From assembly GCA_040779335.1 (NCBI GenBank), contig JBFONV010000008.1, positions 1 to 64,000 on the forward strand: a stretch of 64,000 nt of DNA. Direction: 5' to 3'. The notes under the pieces are model-generated. The model was not told the origin of the DNA. It searched no databases and was given only the letters and a program-made list of their open reading frames with translations. This document shows positions 62,178 to 64,000 of this stretch, in pieces; the stretch's first letter is position 1; each line of letters starts with the position of its first letter. Position numbers and translations under genes: made by a program. Origin of the DNA: JBFONV01 sp040779335. Its GTDB lineage: Bacteria; Pseudomonadota; Gammaproteobacteria; Enterobacterales; Alteromonadaceae.

Positions 62178-62343
62178 TTACATCTCGAATAATAATAATT
62201 ATGATTTTTCAATGTTTATATTAGGTGTTCCTAATGTATGGTTCAAGTTTAATTTAAACGAATACAAGAATTATCAAAGAGTGGACAAGACAGAATCACA
62301 AACTCACAACTGAAATCCCAAGTGATGAATTCGTTAGCTTGAA

Positions 62344-62374
62344 ATAAAAACGCCAGTATTGGATAACTGGCGTT
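62344..62374 (-). terminator. Terminator of fadE
   Basis: AACGCCAGT pairs with ACTGGCGTT around an eight-base loop; on the minus strand it is followed by TTTTT, about 40 bases past the fadE stop codon. Confidence 0.82.
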
Positions 62375-62415
62375 GATAGAAGTGATGGTCATTTCATGTT
62401 TTTTAGGTGTCGATT

Positions 62416-64000
62416 TTATGTTGAACTCGATGCTTTTAATTCATCGGAATCAAAATCATCAACGTTAATCACCGTTAATCTTTCTTGCTCAGCTCGCCTT
62501 AGTAGCTCGGCTTCTTCTTCAGTGATTGCTTTTGCCGCTAACCCTTTATCAGCTAACTTATCTAATTGATAAAAAGGGAATTGTTCATCAAGTGCGAGAC
62601 ATATTTTATTAAAAATAGGCTCACACGCTAAAATGTCGGTAAAGGCTTGTTCCAACTGTCCAACAGGATTATGTGCAGAATTTGTTAAATATTGACCGTG
62701 CCCAAGACGGGTTCTTGCATCACTTGGGGTCATGAGTATCTGAGCGACTTGTTGGTCAAGTTTATCAGAAGGTTTGGTTAACCACTTACCAAATGGGAAA
62801 ATGACTAATCTCAATACCGTCGCGATGATCCTATTTGGAAAATTATTGAGCAGTTCGTCTATTGCTTGTTGTGATTTATACATACAGTCTTCTACTGCCC
62901 ATTGTACTAGAGGTAAATCGCCTGATTGACGTCCCTCATCATTAAAGCGTTTTAATGTTGCTGATGCTAAATACAGGTTGCTTAGGATATCCCCTAAGCG
63001 AGCGGATATTCGCTCTCGTCTCTTTAAATCGCCTCCTAAGGTCAGCATAGCAATATCTGACAACATGGCTAAGTTGGCGCTAAATCTTGTCATCAATTGA
63101 TAATATCTTTGTGTTTTGTCAAAAAAAGGTGTCTTAAGTAGACGGGCGCCAGAAACTGAAAACCATAAGCTTCTAAAGATATTACTGATGGAAAAGCCGA
63201 TATGACCGAAGAGCGCATGATCGAAATCATTTAGAGCCAGATTCTTATCAGTCGTTTGTGCTGCTTTCATTTCCGCTAACACATAGGGGTGACAACGAAT
63301 GGCACCTTGACCGTAAATAATCATGCTACGGGTAAGGATATTGGCTCCTTCAACGGTAATTGCTACCGGTGCGCCTTGATAACCTCTGGCAAGATAATTA
63401 TTCGGTCCCATACAAATGCCTTTACCGCCATGAATATCCATTGATGAAATCACTGACGAGCGCATTCTTTCGGTAAGGTGGTATTTAGAGATAGCAGAAA
63501 TGACAGATGGTTTTTCACCCAAGTCAATTGCACCAGTTGACATGGTGGTAACTGCATCCATTAAGTATGCATTTGCGCCGATAGGAGCTAAGGCTTCTTC
63601 AATACCCTCCATTTTGCCAATAGGTAGTTTGAACTGACGTCTAATTCGGCTATATGCCCCCGTTGCTAGTGCGAGTGTTTTAATGCCGCCAGCGCTGTTT
63701 GAAGGTAAGGTTATTGCTCTGCCTACCGATAAGCATTCAACAAGCATGCGCCAGCCTTGCCCGGCCATTGCTGGCCCGCCAATGATATAATCGAGCGGTA
63801 CGAAAACGTCCTCACCTTGTGTTGGACCATTTTGGAAAGGAACATTCAGTGGGAAATGTCTCCGTCCAGTAATAACACCTGCAGTGTCAGTAGGAATGAG
63901 TGCACAAGTGATGCCTAATTCTTCCTTATCACCTAATAGCTTGTCAGGATCTTGTAATTTAAAGGCTAGCCCTAATACCGTTGCGATAGGCGCTAACGTA
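62416..64000 (-). CDS. fadE: Acyl-CoA dehydrogenase FadE, C-terminal part, open at right edge
   Basis: The frame is open to the window edge, so the N terminus is outside; the visible Met at 63768 is internal. About 528 residues are seen, beginning LAPIATVLGLAF and including the FadE segments RRHFPLNVPFQNGP, GQGWRMLVECLSVGRAITLPSNSAGG, IEEALAPIGANAYLMDAV, GGKGICMGPNNYLARGYQG, AITVEGANILTRSMIIYGQGAIRCHPYVL, and RRERISARLGDILS. These match E. coli FadE, the first enzyme of beta-oxidation. The terminator is downstream. Its promoter and any FadR site are outside the window. Confidence 0.93.
   Translation of the reverse strand, partial: TLAPIATVLGLAFKLQDPDKLLGDKEELGITCALIPTDTAGVITGRRHFPLNVPFQNGPTQGEDVFVPLDYIIGGPAMAGQGWRMLVECLSVGRAITLPSNSAGGIKTLALATGAYSRIRRQFKLPIGKMEGIEEALAPIGANAYLMDAVTTMSTGAIDLGEKPSVISAISKYHLTERMRSSVISSMDIHGGKGICMGPNNYLARGYQGAPVAITVEGANILTRSMIIYGQGAIRCHPYVLAEMKAAQTTDKNLALNDFDHALFGHIGFSISNIFRSLWFSVSGARLLKTPFFDKTQRYYQLMTRFSANLAMLSDIAMLTLGGDLKRRERISARLGDILSNLYLASATLKRFNDEGRQSGDLPLVQWAVEDCMYKSQQAIDELLNNFPNRIIATVLRLVIFPFGKWLTKPSDKLDQQVAQILMTPSDARTRLGHGQYLTNSAHNPVGQLEQAFTDILACEPIFNKICLALDEQFPFYQLDKLADKGLAAKAITEEEAELLRRAEQERLTVINVDDFDSDELKASSST

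Overview
The window looks like chromosomal DNA of a marine gammaproteobacterium of the Alteromonadales, most likely Colwelliaceae (Colwellia or Thalassotalea). This is inferred from low GC, the seqA-pgm / ybfF-ybfE-fldA synteny, rhombosortase, the TIGR03503 and DUF4785 families, orphan periplasmic solute-binding proteins and tandem tRNA-Val/tRNA-Asp genes. No database was searched.

Layout. (1) 1-1815 is the end of an integron cassette array. Small cassettes on the minus strand are each followed by a ~100-bp attC site, no integrase is visible, and the left edge shows an insertion-sequence-like gene start that appears to interrupt an attC. (2) 2187-6723 is a conserved block: fldA, ybfE, a DUF2788 gene and ybfF on the minus strand, divergent from seqA and pgm. 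The array sits where fur follows fldA in E. coli. (3) 6883-12075 holds astE and the branched-chain 2-oxoacid dehydrogenase genes (E1 alpha, E1 beta, E2), followed by a small unannotated minus-strand gene with its own terminator. (4) 12408-20835 carries a serine/threonine kinase overlapping a glyoxalase-fold gene, proS, a cysteine-bearing unknown, a pentapeptide-repeat potassium channel, an acetyltransferase, an S4 protein, a zinc-ribbon protein and an FKBP isomerase. (5) 20962-23119 has three tRNA-Val genes plus a tRNA remnant, and gltX. (6) 23151-39304 has housekeeping and envelope genes: solute-binding proteins, a DEAD-box helicase, DUF4785 and lipase-like exported proteins, rlmJ, ybiT, ygiQ, an S9 peptidase lipoprotein, rhombosortase and a DTW-domain tRNA-modification gene. 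(7) 39391-53817 has ggt, a Sel1 protein, a possible second-ggt remnant, cysK, RDD and TonB-type proteins, a pseudopilin, a large outer-membrane protein, and a DUF599-DUF2919-dnaQ-TIGR03503 run. (8) 54037-54461 is four tRNA-Asp genes. (9) 54506 to the right edge is a catabolic block: LuxR-type regulator, FAD dehydrogenase, ThDP enzyme, acyl-CoA dehydrogenase, TetR regulator, rhodanese and a fadE truncated by the window.

Functional links. The right end and the bkd genes point to acyl-CoA metabolism, by beta-oxidation and branched-chain amino-acid breakdown. The acyl-CoA dehydrogenase at 59147 has a close match to the FadR operator lying over its -35 box. The least ordinary material is the intI-less cassette array, the small gene at 12145-12252, the kinase/VOC pair, two unexplained long hairpins (33381-33448 and 42498-42558) and the possible ggt remnant.
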